Assembly (NCBI RefSeq): GCF_012912005.1
Contig: NZ_JABBEA010000001.1
Location: 186,001 to 250,000, forward strand
Reading direction: 5' to 3'
DNA: 64,000 bases
From: Paenibacillus sp. SZ31
GTDB lineage: Bacteria > Bacillota > Bacilli > Paenibacillales > Paenibacillaceae
The translations under genes were made by a program, and so were the position numbers. The notes beneath the pieces were generated by a model that worked only from the letters and a program-made list of their open reading frames with translations, did not search any database and was not told where the DNA came from. Of the stretch, positions 17,662-25,781 are shown one piece after another; positions within the stretch are counted from its first letter, which is position 1; each line of letters starts with the position of its first letter.

Positions 17662-17690
17662 ATTGTATCACGCAGCATATCAAAACACAA
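17662..17690 (-). promoter_or_regulatory. Sigma-A promoter of rplS
   Basis: TTGTGT (17685-17690), exactly 17 bp spacer, TACAAT (17662-17667), pointing to rplS with a start site near 17655. Confidence 0.75.
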
Positions 17691-17908
17691 GAGAAATTAA
17701 ACAAATGCCTATTGTTTAATCTGCCACTCTGAAACTCATCCATCACATGTTAACTTCATTCTAAAATACATTCTCCCATATGGACAGTGAATCAACGCTC
17801 TCATCTGCAAGTCAACCTGATACAGGAAAAAATACTGTAACTTCCAGTGTAGTAATATCGTCTATGATATAACTTATTGACCACTTTAAAAGGAGAATCC
17901 CAAGACTT

Positions 17909-18874
17909 ATGAAATATTGGAAAAAGATCACACTTGCCCTACTCGCCATGCTCACATGCTCCATTACACTATATGCCTATGCCGTAACTCATCCGACGAA
18001 TGCCATGTCACACAAAGCCTGTACCTCCTGGGATATGGTCAAAGGCAAAGCATTCCAGCTGTCACACACTGACTTTTCTAACCAATCTGCGCTGGATCGT
18101 TCTACCTTCAAGATAGAACAAGGTACGGCTACAGAAGTTCCTGTACTGATGTATCATTACATAGAGCCCAAATTGAATAATCATGAGACAGATAATAAAT
18201 CCATCATTAATCTGGAGAATTTCGAGCAAAATATGAAATACCTGCACGATGAAGGCTACCGTACGATTACACTGGACCAGCTTGAACAATATGTTAATGG
18301 GAATATCTCACTACCACAAAAGTCCATTGTAATAACCTTTGATGATGGATACCAGAACAACTATACGTTAGCTTACCCTGTGCTTCAAAAATATAATTTT
18401 CATGCCTCGCTGTTTGTCATAGGCAGTAAAATTCAGGAGCAACCTTCGGTATTTGACCCTGCCAAAAACAGTTTCATCTCCAAACCAGAGATGCAGGCGG
18501 CAACTGATGTATTTGAATTCAATAGCCATACCTATAACCTGCATCACAAGGGATTCATGCGCTGTGGCAACAGTGTGCCTGTCGGTCTCGACACCAGTCT
18601 TCTGGATGATGATATTCAGCAAATGAAGCAAACCGGAATAGACACACCTTATCTGGCCTATCCTTTTGGTTATACCAGTACACAGATGATCTACAAGTTA
18701 CAGCAACATGGTTATCGCATGGCATTTACAGTAAAGTCCGGATTTGTGCATCCAGGAGATCAACCTATGAAACTATCTCGCTTGACGGTCACGACAGGTA
18801 CTGACCTGGCGTCCTTGCTTCAGCCTGAATCCAGTCCGCAGAATGGATTACCTGCATTGGAGAATGACCATTGA
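17909..18874 (+). CDS. Membrane-anchored/secreted polysaccharide deacetylase (NodB family)
   Basis: Carbohydrate esterase of family 4 type that removes N- or O-acetyl groups from cell-wall or exogenous polysaccharide. The 321 residues have an N-terminal signal or signal-anchor helix (about 6-27), then a NodB domain with motif 1 TFDDGY (metal-binding second Asp), motif 2 reduced to SHTYNLHH (metal-binding histidines), and the YPFGY motif. VPVLMYHYIE is typical of the PgaB/IcaB-like and sporulation-type subgroup. AGGAG lies 13 bp upstream of the ATG. Its stop is only 3 bp from the stop of the convergent propeller gene. Substrate is undetermined. Confidence 0.88.
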   Translation: MKYWKKITLALLAMLTCSITLYAYAVTHPTNAMSHKACTSWDMVKGKAFQLSHTDFSNQSALDRSTFKIEQGTATEVPVLMYHYIEPKLNNHETDNKSIINLENFEQNMKYLHDEGYRTITLDQLEQYVNGNISLPQKSIVITFDDGYQNNYTLAYPVLQKYNFHASLFVIGSKIQEQPSVFDPAKNSFISKPEMQAATDVFEFNSHTYNLHHKGFMRCGNSVPVGLDTSLLDDDIQQMKQTGIDTPYLAYPFGYTSTQMIYKLQQHGYRMAFTVKSGFVHPGDQPMKLSRLTVTTGTDLASLLQPESSPQNGLPALENDH

Positions 18875-18877
18875 AAT

Positions 18878-20125
18878 CTAGAGTTTAACTTCACCGCCTG
18901 GATACAGAGTCGAGCTATACAGCCTTTTAAGCTGTGGCTTGGCTCTTTTTGCACCCAGTAATGATAGTGTCATCGGAGAATTGGCGTAAACTACTGCTTC
19001 CTGTGCGTCATAGATGATGATCTGTTCTTTCCCCGTCTGAACCAGGTCTGCATGCACTGCATATCCCTCTTTCGGGAATTCAGTAAACGTTTTCATATTT
19101 CCATCCACCAAAGCAGGCAATACATCTCCACCTCGGCGATACGCCAAAATATAATCGAGTCCACCTTCATCCCAGTTACATACAGGCTCTATAATGGTTA
19201 ACCAGCCACGAGTCGTGCGATTTTCCTTCCAAATTTCTTCCCCTGCGCTATCCAGCATGAACATTCCATCCTTACCATGCTCATCCCCGCGGACAATCCG
19301 GTCCAAGCCTGCAATCTGTAATCCTTCCATTCCAGTACAAAAATGGCCCAACGCAATATGCTGTGATTCAATTGAATCTTTATAGCGCCATTTCTCATTA
19401 CCATAGCGGTCCATCATGACCGTGACACTGCCACCAATGACAACCTCGACTTGCCCATCGCCGTCAACATCTCCAAACCACATACAGTCGGCATGATCAT
19501 CAAGATTCTGACAAGACCATAATAACGTTCCATCATGATCCAGCATGTCATATCCGGCCATCACTTCATCCTTCCCGTCTCCATCAATATCATATACCCA
19601 TGGAAAATGCCCCGGATTTCCTTCATGCTTCCATAACAAATTAAAATCATGGTCGAGTGCCCATAATGTCTTATAGCGGTCTTTCAATATAATGTCCATT
19701 TTCTGCTGGTTACCCGTCAGGTTGGCAAGAATAATGCAGTCATGTGCTTCATCACCTGGCAGATCACGTGTTTCTTTAATCTCTCCAGTCTCACCATTCA
19801 ACACGAGAAATTGTTTGTCCATGACACACAATACTTCATTATTTCCGTCACCATCCCAATCTACGATCTGAGCGGGATAGTCTGAGCCCGGACCTCCTGC
19901 ATTCGGATCAGGCGTTCCCACCTGCCATATCAATGTTCCTTCCAGATCAAATGCAGTCAAACAACATACCTGATGCGGAACATACCGATCGTCTATGCCC
20001 CCATCTGCCTGTACAAGCAACATCTCAAGTCTGCCGTCTCCATTCAGATCTCCCAAAAGCATTTTGCAGCGTTCTCCGGCTTGGCTAACATCTACTCTGG
20101 CAATTTCATAAGGCTGGTTGCTCAT
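18878..20125 (-). CDS. Cytoplasmic FG-GAP/VCBS-like beta-propeller protein, resembles PL11 rhamnogalacturonan lyase fold
   Basis: Propeller protein with repeated calcium-binding loops: GDLNGDGRLE, VDWDGDGNNE, YDIDGDGKDE and GDVDGDGQVE, spaced at regular intervals over 415 residues. Blade sequences such as AFDLEGTLIWQV recall PL11 rhamnogalacturonan lyases. There is no signal peptide or membrane segment, which is unusual for this repeat class and suggests either an intracellular oligosaccharide-acting enzyme or a binding protein. I see no residue set that proves lyase activity. AGGAGG precedes two adjacent ATGs; 20125 has the better spacing. It is convergent with the deacetylase, with three bases between the stops and no terminator in between. 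Confidence 0.7.
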   Translation of the reverse strand: MSNQPYEIARVDVSQAGERCKMLLGDLNGDGRLEMLLVQADGGIDDRYVPHQVCCLTAFDLEGTLIWQVGTPDPNAGGPGSDYPAQIVDWDGDGNNEVLCVMDKQFLVLNGETGEIKETRDLPGDEAHDCIILANLTGNQQKMDIILKDRYKTLWALDHDFNLLWKHEGNPGHFPWVYDIDGDGKDEVMAGYDMLDHDGTLLWSCQNLDDHADCMWFGDVDGDGQVEVVIGGSVTVMMDRYGNEKWRYKDSIESQHIALGHFCTGMEGLQIAGLDRIVRGDEHGKDGMFMLDSAGEEIWKENRTTRGWLTIIEPVCNWDEGGLDYILAYRRGGDVLPALVDGNMKTFTEFPKEGYAVHADLVQTGKEQIIIYDAQEAVVYANSPMTLSLLGAKRAKPQLKRLYSSTLYPGGEVKL

Positions 20126-20281
20126 CATCTTCCTCCTCAGCGTATCGTTAACATTCCATTACAGCTGAGTTCACCATAAAGAAAATCCCAGTTTTTCACA
20201 ACCCTATTATGTGGTAATGCAAAAATGTTCAAAGCTGCAAAAAAGTGTATACGTTCACAATAACCGATTTAAACGAATGAT

Positions 20282-20656
20282 TTACAGCCACTCTAAGAAC
20301 TCAAGACGATTGCCAAAAGGATCATTTATGTAGAAACGTCTTACACCTTCATCTATCCTTGCTTCATCATCGACAATATGAATATGGTTATGATTCAGAT
20401 GATCACGCAACTGATCCAAATGTTGTACATGAAATGCCGGATGAGCTTTTGTAGCGGGAATGAAATCTTTTTGTACGCCAATATGAACTTGGTGTCTGCC
20501 ACACTCAAACCATACACCACCCCGTTTTCTTAGAGCTTCAGGTTTAGGAATCTCCGTCCAGCCCAACAGGTTATTGAAAAAATAACGCGCCTCCACCTCA
20601 CAACCTTCTGGTACTGCGAGCTGAATATGATCAAGACCAATAATATTGTAAGTCAT
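20282..20656 (-). CDS. VOC-superfamily protein (glyoxalase/dioxygenase fold)
   Basis: Single-domain 124-residue vicinal-oxygen-chelate protein. Two beta-alpha-beta-beta-beta modules are visible with likely metal ligands at H10 (LDHIQLAV), the histidine in HQVHIGVQ or HPAFHVQ, and the glutamate in DPFGNRLEFLEW. Proteins of this type act on glyoxal adducts, antibiotics or aromatic substrates as dimers; the substrate is not predictable. It reads toward trmD but is separated from it by a terminator and from the propeller gene by 156 bp. Confidence 0.85.
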   Translation of the reverse strand: MTYNIIGLDHIQLAVPEGCEVEARYFFNNLLGWTEIPKPEALRKRGGVWFECGRHQVHIGVQKDFIPATKAHPAFHVQHLDQLRDHLNHNHIHIVDDEARIDEGVRRFYINDPFGNRLEFLEWL

Positions 20657-20739
20657 TCATACACCGCCTTTTGTTTCATTTGATGAAACTCTGTTTTAAA
20701 AAGGATAGTCCAATCGAAATCCAGCTTTCTTCTTACAAT

Positions 20740-20780
20740 AAAAACAAAAAAAGCCAACCTGTGGTATCTAGGTTAGCTTT
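20740..20780 (-). terminator. Terminator after trmD
   Basis: Stem of 11 bp with one wobble (20750-20760 with 20770-20780), preceded on plus by an A-rich run that gives the U-tract. It ends the ylxM-to-trmD transcription unit. Confidence 0.9.
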
Positions 20781-20828
20781 TCGAACTCTATAAAAAGATA
20801 TATTTACGTGTTTATACGTTGCATCTAT

Positions 20829-21596
20829 TTACTCTGTACTATTTTTACGGTTTGAGCGTATCTTTTTCAACCAAATGCGTTCTTTGTCCGTCAAATCCGC
20901 CGTTTCCAACATCTCCGGTCTACGCTCTAACGTACGAAGCAAAGACTGCTCTCTGCGCCACGCCTCAATGTTCAGGTGATGCCCTGACAACAGCATATCC
21001 GGTACTTTCATACCTCTAAACTCAGGTGGACGTGTGTAGTGTGGATATTCGAGGAGTCCAGTGCTGAATGAATCGGTTACTGCGCTTGTCTCATTGCCAA
21101 GCACACCGGGAATAAGACGTACGATACTATCAATGGCAACCATTGCTGGCAACTCCCCACCAGTGAGTACATAATCACCAATGGATAGTTCATCCGTTAC
21201 GAGAAATTCGCGGATTCGCTCATCGTAACCTTCATAATGTCCACATATAAAAATCAGATGATCTTCCTGGACAAGTTCTTCTGCCTTTTTCTGTGTAAAC
21301 GTCTCACCTTGCGGACACATTAAAATGATACGTGGAGCTTTCATGGTTGCCGCGGCTTCTCCGCGTTGTTCCAGCACATCTTCAACAGCAGCAAAGATCG
21401 GATCTGGTTTCAGCACCATGCCTCCACCACCACCGTAAGGAGCATCATCGACCGTATTGTGTTTATTGGTCGCATAATTACGGAAGTTGGTTGCACCGAG
21501 GGACACCAGCCCCTTCGTTTGGGCTTTGCCCAGAATGCTTGCTCCGAATACGCCTTCAAACATCTCAGGGAATAATGTTAATACATCCACTTTCAT
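20829..21596 (-). CDS. trmD: tRNA (guanine-N1-)-methyltransferase
   Basis: Methylates G37 of tRNAs that read CUN, CCN and CGG codons, preventing frameshifts. The 255 residues show the trefoil-knot SPOUT motifs: [17 protein letters not shown], the SAM-binding [13 protein letters not shown] and [20 protein letters not shown], and the C-terminal [18 protein letters not shown]. The gene starts one base after the rimM stop, so the two are tightly coupled. Confidence 0.98.
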   Translation of the reverse strand: MKVDVLTLFPEMFEGVFGASILGKAQTKGLVSLGATNFRNYATNKHNTVDDAPYGGGGGMVLKPDPIFAAVEDVLEQRGEAAATMKAPRIILMCPQGETFTQKKAEELVQEDHLIFICGHYEGYDERIREFLVTDELSIGDYVLTGGELPAMVAIDSIVRLIPGVLGNETSAVTDSFSTGLLEYPHYTRPPEFRGMKVPDMLLSGHHLNIEAWRREQSLLRTLERRPEMLETADLTDKERIWLKKIRSNRKNSTE

Positions 21597-21597
21597 G

Positions 21598-22110
21598 TTA
21601 CAGCAGCCCTTCCATCAGGTGAATCTTCACTTGCTGCTGTTCGATGTCCACATCAAGTACTACATCATCAATAACAGGAATCAGCACTTCTTTGCCTGCT
21701 GGCGTTTTGACAACCCATACATCATTGGCACCTGGAGTCAAAATTTCAGAGATGGTTCCAAGCGTTTCACCCTCTTCGGTGATGACAGAACACCCAACGA
21801 TTTGATGGAAGTAGTATTCACCTTCCTCCAATTCAGCCAGATTCTCTTTCAACACTTTGGCCACGCCGCCTTTAAACTTCTCTACTTCATTAATATTGCC
21901 ATACTCTTTCAGACGAAGAATATACATATTCTTATGCAAACGTGAAGATTCCACGTTAACCATGACTGGATGATTATCTGGTGTAAAGAAAAACAACTCC
22001 GCATTTTTCGCGAAACGCACTTCCGGGAAATCAGTTAAAGGCATGATTCTTACCTCGCCACGAATTCCATGCGTATTGACGATTTTACCTACATTCATAA
22101 ACTCTGCCAT
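21598..22110 (-). CDS. rimM: 16S rRNA processing protein RimM
   Basis: Assembly factor for the 30S head domain that binds ribosomal protein S19. The 170-residue protein has the N-terminal beta-barrel ([18 protein letters not shown]) and a PRC-barrel C-terminal domain ([26 protein letters not shown]). AGGAGG lies just before the ATG. Between it and khpA are 246 bp containing a degenerate repeat element and a terminator-like hairpin; the ylqD gene found there in B. subtilis is missing. Confidence 0.97.
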   Translation of the reverse strand: MAEFMNVGKIVNTHGIRGEVRIMPLTDFPEVRFAKNAELFFFTPDNHPVMVNVESSRLHKNMYILRLKEYGNINEVEKFKGGVAKVLKENLAELEEGEYYFHQIVGCSVITEEGETLGTISEILTPGANDVWVVKTPAGKEVLIPVIDDVVLDVDIEQQQVKIHLMEGLL

Positions 22111-22140
22111 ATTTCCTCCTACGAAATTAAATCAAACTAA

Positions 22141-22260
22141 ACAGCTACTTCGACTCTCGTACGGTCGTTCCGGCGACGGTTCGTTCTTTCGATCGCTGTT
22201 ATCCTGACGCTTCTCCAGAATCGATCCCGTCCCCTCCACTGCTCCGAAGTCACTCATACC
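22141..22260 (-). repeat. Diverged, internally deleted relative of the 111-bp structured repeat
   Basis: On the minus strand the segment reads CTGGAGAAGCG ... GGATAACAGCGATCG ... TCGAAGTAG, sharing these blocks with the repeat copies at 30568-30678 and 34185-34295 but lacking about 55 nt of their middle. GACGG and CCGTC arms keep it self-complementary. Confidence 0.55.
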
Positions 22261-22311
22261 CAAAAATATTTTAATTCAATATCTAATCCAACATATTAAG
22301 TTCAGCATGCA

Positions 22312-22348
22312 CGAAAAGGGGCTAGGACATGCATCCTAACCCCCTTTC
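22312..22348 (-). terminator. Terminator-like hairpin after khpA
   Basis: Strong stem (CGAAA-GGGG with CCCC-TTTCG, inner TAGGA/TCCTA) immediately after the khpA stop. U residues lie inside the stem, not after it, so it may attenuate or protect the 3' end rather than fully terminate. Confidence 0.6.
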
Positions 22349-22356
22349 GTATATCT

Positions 22357-22587
22357 TTAAGATATGATATCAACGGTAACCCGTTTATCCATCTTAACTG
22401 CTGCTGATGTGACGACCGTGCGAAGAGATTTTGCGATTCGTCCCTGTTTACCAATTACCTTCCCGACATCGTCAGGATGAACAGTTAACTCATAAACGAC
22501 AAGCCGGTCTTTCTCAACCGTCCGAACCGTCACATCTTCCGGATGATCGACCAAAGCCTTAGCAATTATGCTTACTAATTCTTCCAT
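22357..22587 (-). CDS. khpA: KH-domain RNA-binding protein KhpA (YlqC)
   Basis: Small RNA-binding protein, partner of KhpB/Jag, linked to cell elongation and division in Gram-positives. The 76 residues consist of one type-II KH domain with the motif VGKVIGKQGRIAKSLRTVV. CGGAGG lies upstream of the ATG. It follows rpsP by 23 bp in the rpsP-khpA order of Bacillota. Confidence 0.96.
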   Translation of the reverse strand: MEELVSIIAKALVDHPEDVTVRTVEKDRLVVYELTVHPDDVGKVIGKQGRIAKSLRTVVTSAAVKMDKRVTVDIIS

Positions 22588-22610
22588 AGATGACCCTCCG
22601 AATCAGCACT

Positions 22611-22883
22611 TTATTTAGATAATTTAGACTCGTGGAACTTCTTCATCACGCCCGCTTTGCTAAGCAAGTTGCGGACAGTGTCAGATGCTTGTGCACCGTT
22701 TTGAAGCCATGCCAATGCTTTATCTTCATCGATCTTAACAACAGCCGGTTGTTCAACCGGGTTGTAGTAACCGATCTCCTCGATAAAACGACCGTCACGT
22801 GGGGAACGGGAATCCGATACCACTACGCGGTAGAAAGGAGCTTTGTGAGCACCCATACGTTTCAGACGAATACGAACTGCCAT
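22611..22883 (-). CDS. rpsP: 30S ribosomal protein S16
   Basis: Ribosomal protein required for 30S assembly. The 90-residue reading [20 protein letters not shown] is diagnostic. The longer frame opens at 22904, but ATG 22883 has AAGGAGGTGA eight bases upstream, overlapping the false extension. It lies 52 bp after ffh. Confidence 0.98.
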   Translation of the reverse strand: MAVRIRLKRMGAHKAPFYRVVVSDSRSPRDGRFIEEIGYYNPVEQPAVVKIDEDKALAWLQNGAQASDTVRNLLSKAGVMKKFHESKLSK

Positions 22884-22935
22884 TTGAAAATTCACCTCCT
22901 TCAATGAAATCTGTATATGATTTAGCTTCGCTTAA

Positions 22936-24315
22936 TCAACGGAAAGGAAACTTCATTCCTTTACCCATACCTTTAAGCTGCTTCATAGCTTTGTTTTTAC
23001 CGCCGCCTTTAGGTCCCATCATATCCGAGAACTGTTTCATCATGCGGCGCATCTCATCAAATTGCTTGATCAGACGGTTTACTTCGGCCAGTGATGTTCC
23101 ACTACCTGTAGCAATACGTTTCCGGCGGCTATGGTTGATCATGTCCGGGTTGCGTTTCTCTTCAGTCGTCATTGAGTAGACGATCGCTTCGATCCGGCCC
23201 ATTTGTTTATCATCAACCTTCAGGTCCTTAGCTTGTTTCATCTTACCCATGCCAGGGATCATATCCATGATCTGATCGATTGGTCCCAGCTTTTTCACCT
23301 GATCCATCTGCTCCAGGAAATCTTCAAACGTGAATTCTGCATTACGCATCTTCCGTTCCATTTCCTTAGCTTTATCGGTATCAATGTTTAATTGTGCTTT
23401 CTCAATCAGAGATAACATATCACCCATACCGAGAATCCGTGAAGCCATACGTTCTGGATGGAATGGCTCCAAAGCGTCAAGTTTCTCTCCAAGAGAAGCA
23501 AACTTGATTGGGCAACCCGTAACTGCTTTGACGGAAAGTGCAGCACCACCACGAGTATCGCCATCCAGCTTAGTCAGGACAACCCCGGTCAGATTCAGTT
23601 GCTGGTTAAAGTGTTCTGCTACGTTAACCGCATCCTGACCTGTCATGCTGTCTACGACAAGGAGGACTTCATCCGGATTCACTACGCTGTGAATCTGGCG
23701 AAGCTCTTCCATCAGCTCTTCATCGACATGCAGACGTCCAGCCGTATCGATAATGACATAGTCATTACCGTTATCTTTGGCATGTTGAAGACCTTGACGT
23801 GCGATCTCCACAGGGCTTGTCTGATCTCCCAGTGTGAATACCGGCGCTTTGATCTGCTCGCCAAGTACTTGCAACTGTTTGATCGCTGCCGGACGATAAA
23901 TATCGCCTGCAACAAGCAATGGTCTGCTGTTTTGCTTTTGCAGCATTTTAGCCAGTTTACCAGATGTAGTTGTTTTACCAGCACCCTGCAAACCAACCAT
24001 CATCAGCACCGTAGGCGGTTTGTTCGCTTTAGCCAGTTTCGCCTGGCTTCCACCCATCAAATCCGTTAGTTCCTTGTTAACGATGTCGATGATGACCATT
24101 CCTGGCGTGAAGCTCTCCATCACTTCTTTGCCGACAGCCTTCTCTTTCACCTTGGCGATGAATTCCTTGACCACTTTGAAGTTTACATCCGCTTCGAGCA
24201 ATGCCAGACGTACCTCGCGCATAGCCTCGGCTACATCTTCATCAGACACCTTGCCTTTGCCGCGCAGCTTGCTGAACACATTCTGTAATCGGGTCGTTAA
24301 TCCTTCAAATGCCAT
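22936..24315 (-). CDS. ffh: Signal recognition particle protein Ffh
   Basis: SRP54 GTPase that binds signal sequences of nascent membrane and secreted proteins and delivers ribosomes to FtsY. N domain, G domain with GLQGAGKTTTSGKLA, DTAGRLHVD and TKLDGDTRGG, and a methionine-rich M domain after about residue 300 (LEQMDQVKKLGPIDQIMDMIPGM has the finger region) are all intact in 459 residues. AAGGAGGTGGG precedes the ATG. Its partner FtsY is encoded 1.5 kb upstream, with ylxM between. Confidence 0.98.
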   Translation of the reverse strand: MAFEGLTTRLQNVFSKLRGKGKVSDEDVAEAMREVRLALLEADVNFKVVKEFIAKVKEKAVGKEVMESFTPGMVIIDIVNKELTDLMGGSQAKLAKANKPPTVLMMVGLQGAGKTTTSGKLAKMLQKQNSRPLLVAGDIYRPAAIKQLQVLGEQIKAPVFTLGDQTSPVEIARQGLQHAKDNGNDYVIIDTAGRLHVDEELMEELRQIHSVVNPDEVLLVVDSMTGQDAVNVAEHFNQQLNLTGVVLTKLDGDTRGGAALSVKAVTGCPIKFASLGEKLDALEPFHPERMASRILGMGDMLSLIEKAQLNIDTDKAKEMERKMRNAEFTFEDFLEQMDQVKKLGPIDQIMDMIPGMGKMKQAKDLKVDDKQMGRIEAIVYSMTTEEKRNPDMINHSRRKRIATGSGTSLAEVNRLIKQFDEMRRMMKQFSDMMGPKGGGKNKAMKQLKGMGKGMKFPFR

Positions 24316-24378
24316 GATCCCACCTCCTTAAGCTTTAATACTGTTTTCAAGACCGATACGTTCCGCTCAGCCAAATTT

Positions 24379-24729
24379 TCATTCACTAAGCTGGGCAACG
24401 ATATCGTGTATTTGTTTGTTGTTATCAATGGATACGCCTGCGCGTTCCAATGCATTTTGCAAATCTTCAAGATTGCGATTACGCCGTTCATGCTTTTCCA
24501 GCAAGGCTAGCTTGCTTTCGTAATTTTCCAGCACTTGTTCGGCACGCTTGATATGCTCGTATACCGCCTGGCGGCTGATTTCAAACTCGGCTGCAATTTC
24601 ACCAAGTGAAAAATCGTCATGAAAGTAATACTTTAGAAAAGTCTGCTGTTTCTCAGTAAGTAACAATTCGTAAAAAGCAAACAGCAAGTTAATCCGGTTC
24701 GTCTTCTCAAGCCGGTTTTCTTGACTCAC
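24379..24729 (-). CDS. ylxM: YlxM, SRP-associated helix-turn-helix protein
   Basis: UPF0122 protein that modulates SRP activity. The 116 residues begin [24 protein letters not shown] and contain a sigma-70-region-4-like HTH ([23 protein letters not shown]). The start codon is GTG at 24729, nine bases after AAGGGAG. It is the first gene of the ylxM-ffh-rpsP-khpA-rimM-trmD unit, driven by the promoter at 24785-24813. Confidence 0.96.
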   Translation of the reverse strand: MSQENRLEKTNRINLLFAFYELLLTEKQQTFLKYYFHDDFSLGEIAAEFEISRQAVYEHIKRAEQVLENYESKLALLEKHERRNRNLEDLQNALERAGVSIDNNKQIHDIVAQLSE

Positions 24730-24784
24730 ATCGGGGCACTCCCTTCGTCAAGGAAAAACACTTTACACTCTTGCAACGTTCCTA

Positions 24785-24813
24785 ATAATACCTAAAACAA
24801 ATCAGGTTGTCAA
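24785..24813 (-). promoter_or_regulatory. Sigma-A promoter of the ylxM-ffh-rpsP operon
   Basis: TTGACA (24808-24813), 17-bp spacer, TATTAT (24785-24790). It is a near-consensus promoter with a leader of about 50 nt before ylxM. Confidence 0.85.
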
Positions 24814-24944
24814 GCAAAAATACTTGTCACAATAAAAACAGCTAAGATCACGTCCCATTTCGGTACTAAACAGGTGATTTCTGCCCTTTTACATGACAAG
24901 CAAACCCCGATCTATAACCTTTACACTCTACCTCTATGTAAAAG

Positions 24945-24983
24945 AAAAACGAATGCGTCTCAGCCAGTGGAGATGCATCCGTT
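24945..24983 (-). terminator. Terminator after the hemolysin III gene
   Basis: Fourteen-position stem with one mismatch and one wobble, followed on minus by CGTTTTTCTTTT. It lies just after the stop at 24992. Confidence 0.85.
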
Positions 24984-24991
24984 TATGTGAT

Positions 24992-25639
24992 CTAGCGAAG
25001 TGGTGTCAAGTACAGCAGTACCATGAAGAAATGAAGAATACTGCCTGCTAACACAAAGAGATGCCAAATCGCATGGTGGTATGGAAATCCACGCCAAACA
25101 TAAAAAAGCGTCCCCAGTGTATACATCAGACCTCCAGCTACCAGCAACACGATTCCGCCTGTAGGAATGGCAGCCATAAGCGGTTGCCAGGCAATAACGA
25201 TGAGCCAGCCCATCGCAATATAGAAAATCGTGGACATGAATAAAAACTTTTTAGTGAAAAACGCCTTAAAGATTACGCCGAATAATGCGATTCCCCAGAT
25301 TATACCGAACAGGCTCCATCCAAGTGTGCCGCGAACAGCAATAAACAAAAGCGGAGTATATGATCCGGCAATAAACAAATAAATGGATGAATGATCAAAA
25401 ATCTCAAATAAATCTTTCACTTTTCCATCTTTCCATGCATGCACGAGTGTGGAGCTCGTATAGAGCAGTAACATGGTGATCCCATAGATCGTGAAACTGA
25501 CCACATGCCAAGCCGTGCCTTTGATACTTGAAAATACAATCAATAGCACCAGTGCAGCTACACTGAGTGCAGCGCCGATTCCATGTGTCACCGCATTGGC
25601 GACTTCTTCACGGCGAGAATAGGTATAAGTATTGGCCAT
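24992..25639 (-). CDS. Hemolysin III / PAQR family membrane protein
   Basis: Seven-helix integral membrane protein of the hemolysin III (YqfA/PAQR) family; the bacterial role is unclear despite the name, and hydrolase activity on lipids has been proposed for the superfamily. The 215 residues contain the conserved histidine set NAVTHGIGA, FDHSSIYLFIAGSYTP and the C-terminal HHAIWHLFVLAGSILHFF. The frame extends to 25693, but ATG 25639, eight bases from AAAGGA, gives the family N-terminus. It is inserted between ftsY and ylxM, flanked by a terminator and by its own upstream palindrome. Confidence 0.92.
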   Translation of the reverse strand: MANTYTYSRREEVANAVTHGIGAALSVAALVLLIVFSSIKGTAWHVVSFTIYGITMLLLYTSSTLVHAWKDGKVKDLFEIFDHSSIYLFIAGSYTPLLFIAVRGTLGWSLFGIIWGIALFGVIFKAFFTKKFLFMSTIFYIAMGWLIVIAWQPLMAAIPTGGIVLLVAGGLMYTLGTLFYVWRGFPYHHAIWHLFVLAGSILHFFMVLLYLTPLR

Positions 25640-25684
25640 TTCAACCGTCCTTTCTAACCCTTTAGCATTGCCTTCTTTATTCCC

Positions 25685-25690
25685 ATTATA
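25685..25690 (-). promoter_or_regulatory. Probable -10 element for the hemolysin III gene
   Basis: Perfect TATAAT reading toward the gene, 46 bp before its start; no matching -35, where instead the large palindrome lies, so activation or repression at the palindrome is plausible. Confidence 0.45.
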
Positions 25691-25692
25691 CA

Positions 25693-25747
25693 CGTATTGC
25701 CAGTGACATTACACGTGACACTTATCACGTATATCACTGGCAATACG
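25693..25747. repeat. Large palindrome upstream of the hemolysin III gene
   Basis: Perfect 14-bp arms CGTATTGCCAGTGA (25693-25706) and TCACTGGCAATACG (25734-25747) enclose a second hairpin ACGTGA-CACTTA-TCACGT. It follows ftsY by 35 bp but has no U-tract on minus. Confidence 0.85.
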
Positions 25748-25781
25748 GTTAACGCTACTCATTTATTCTATTTATTAAGAT

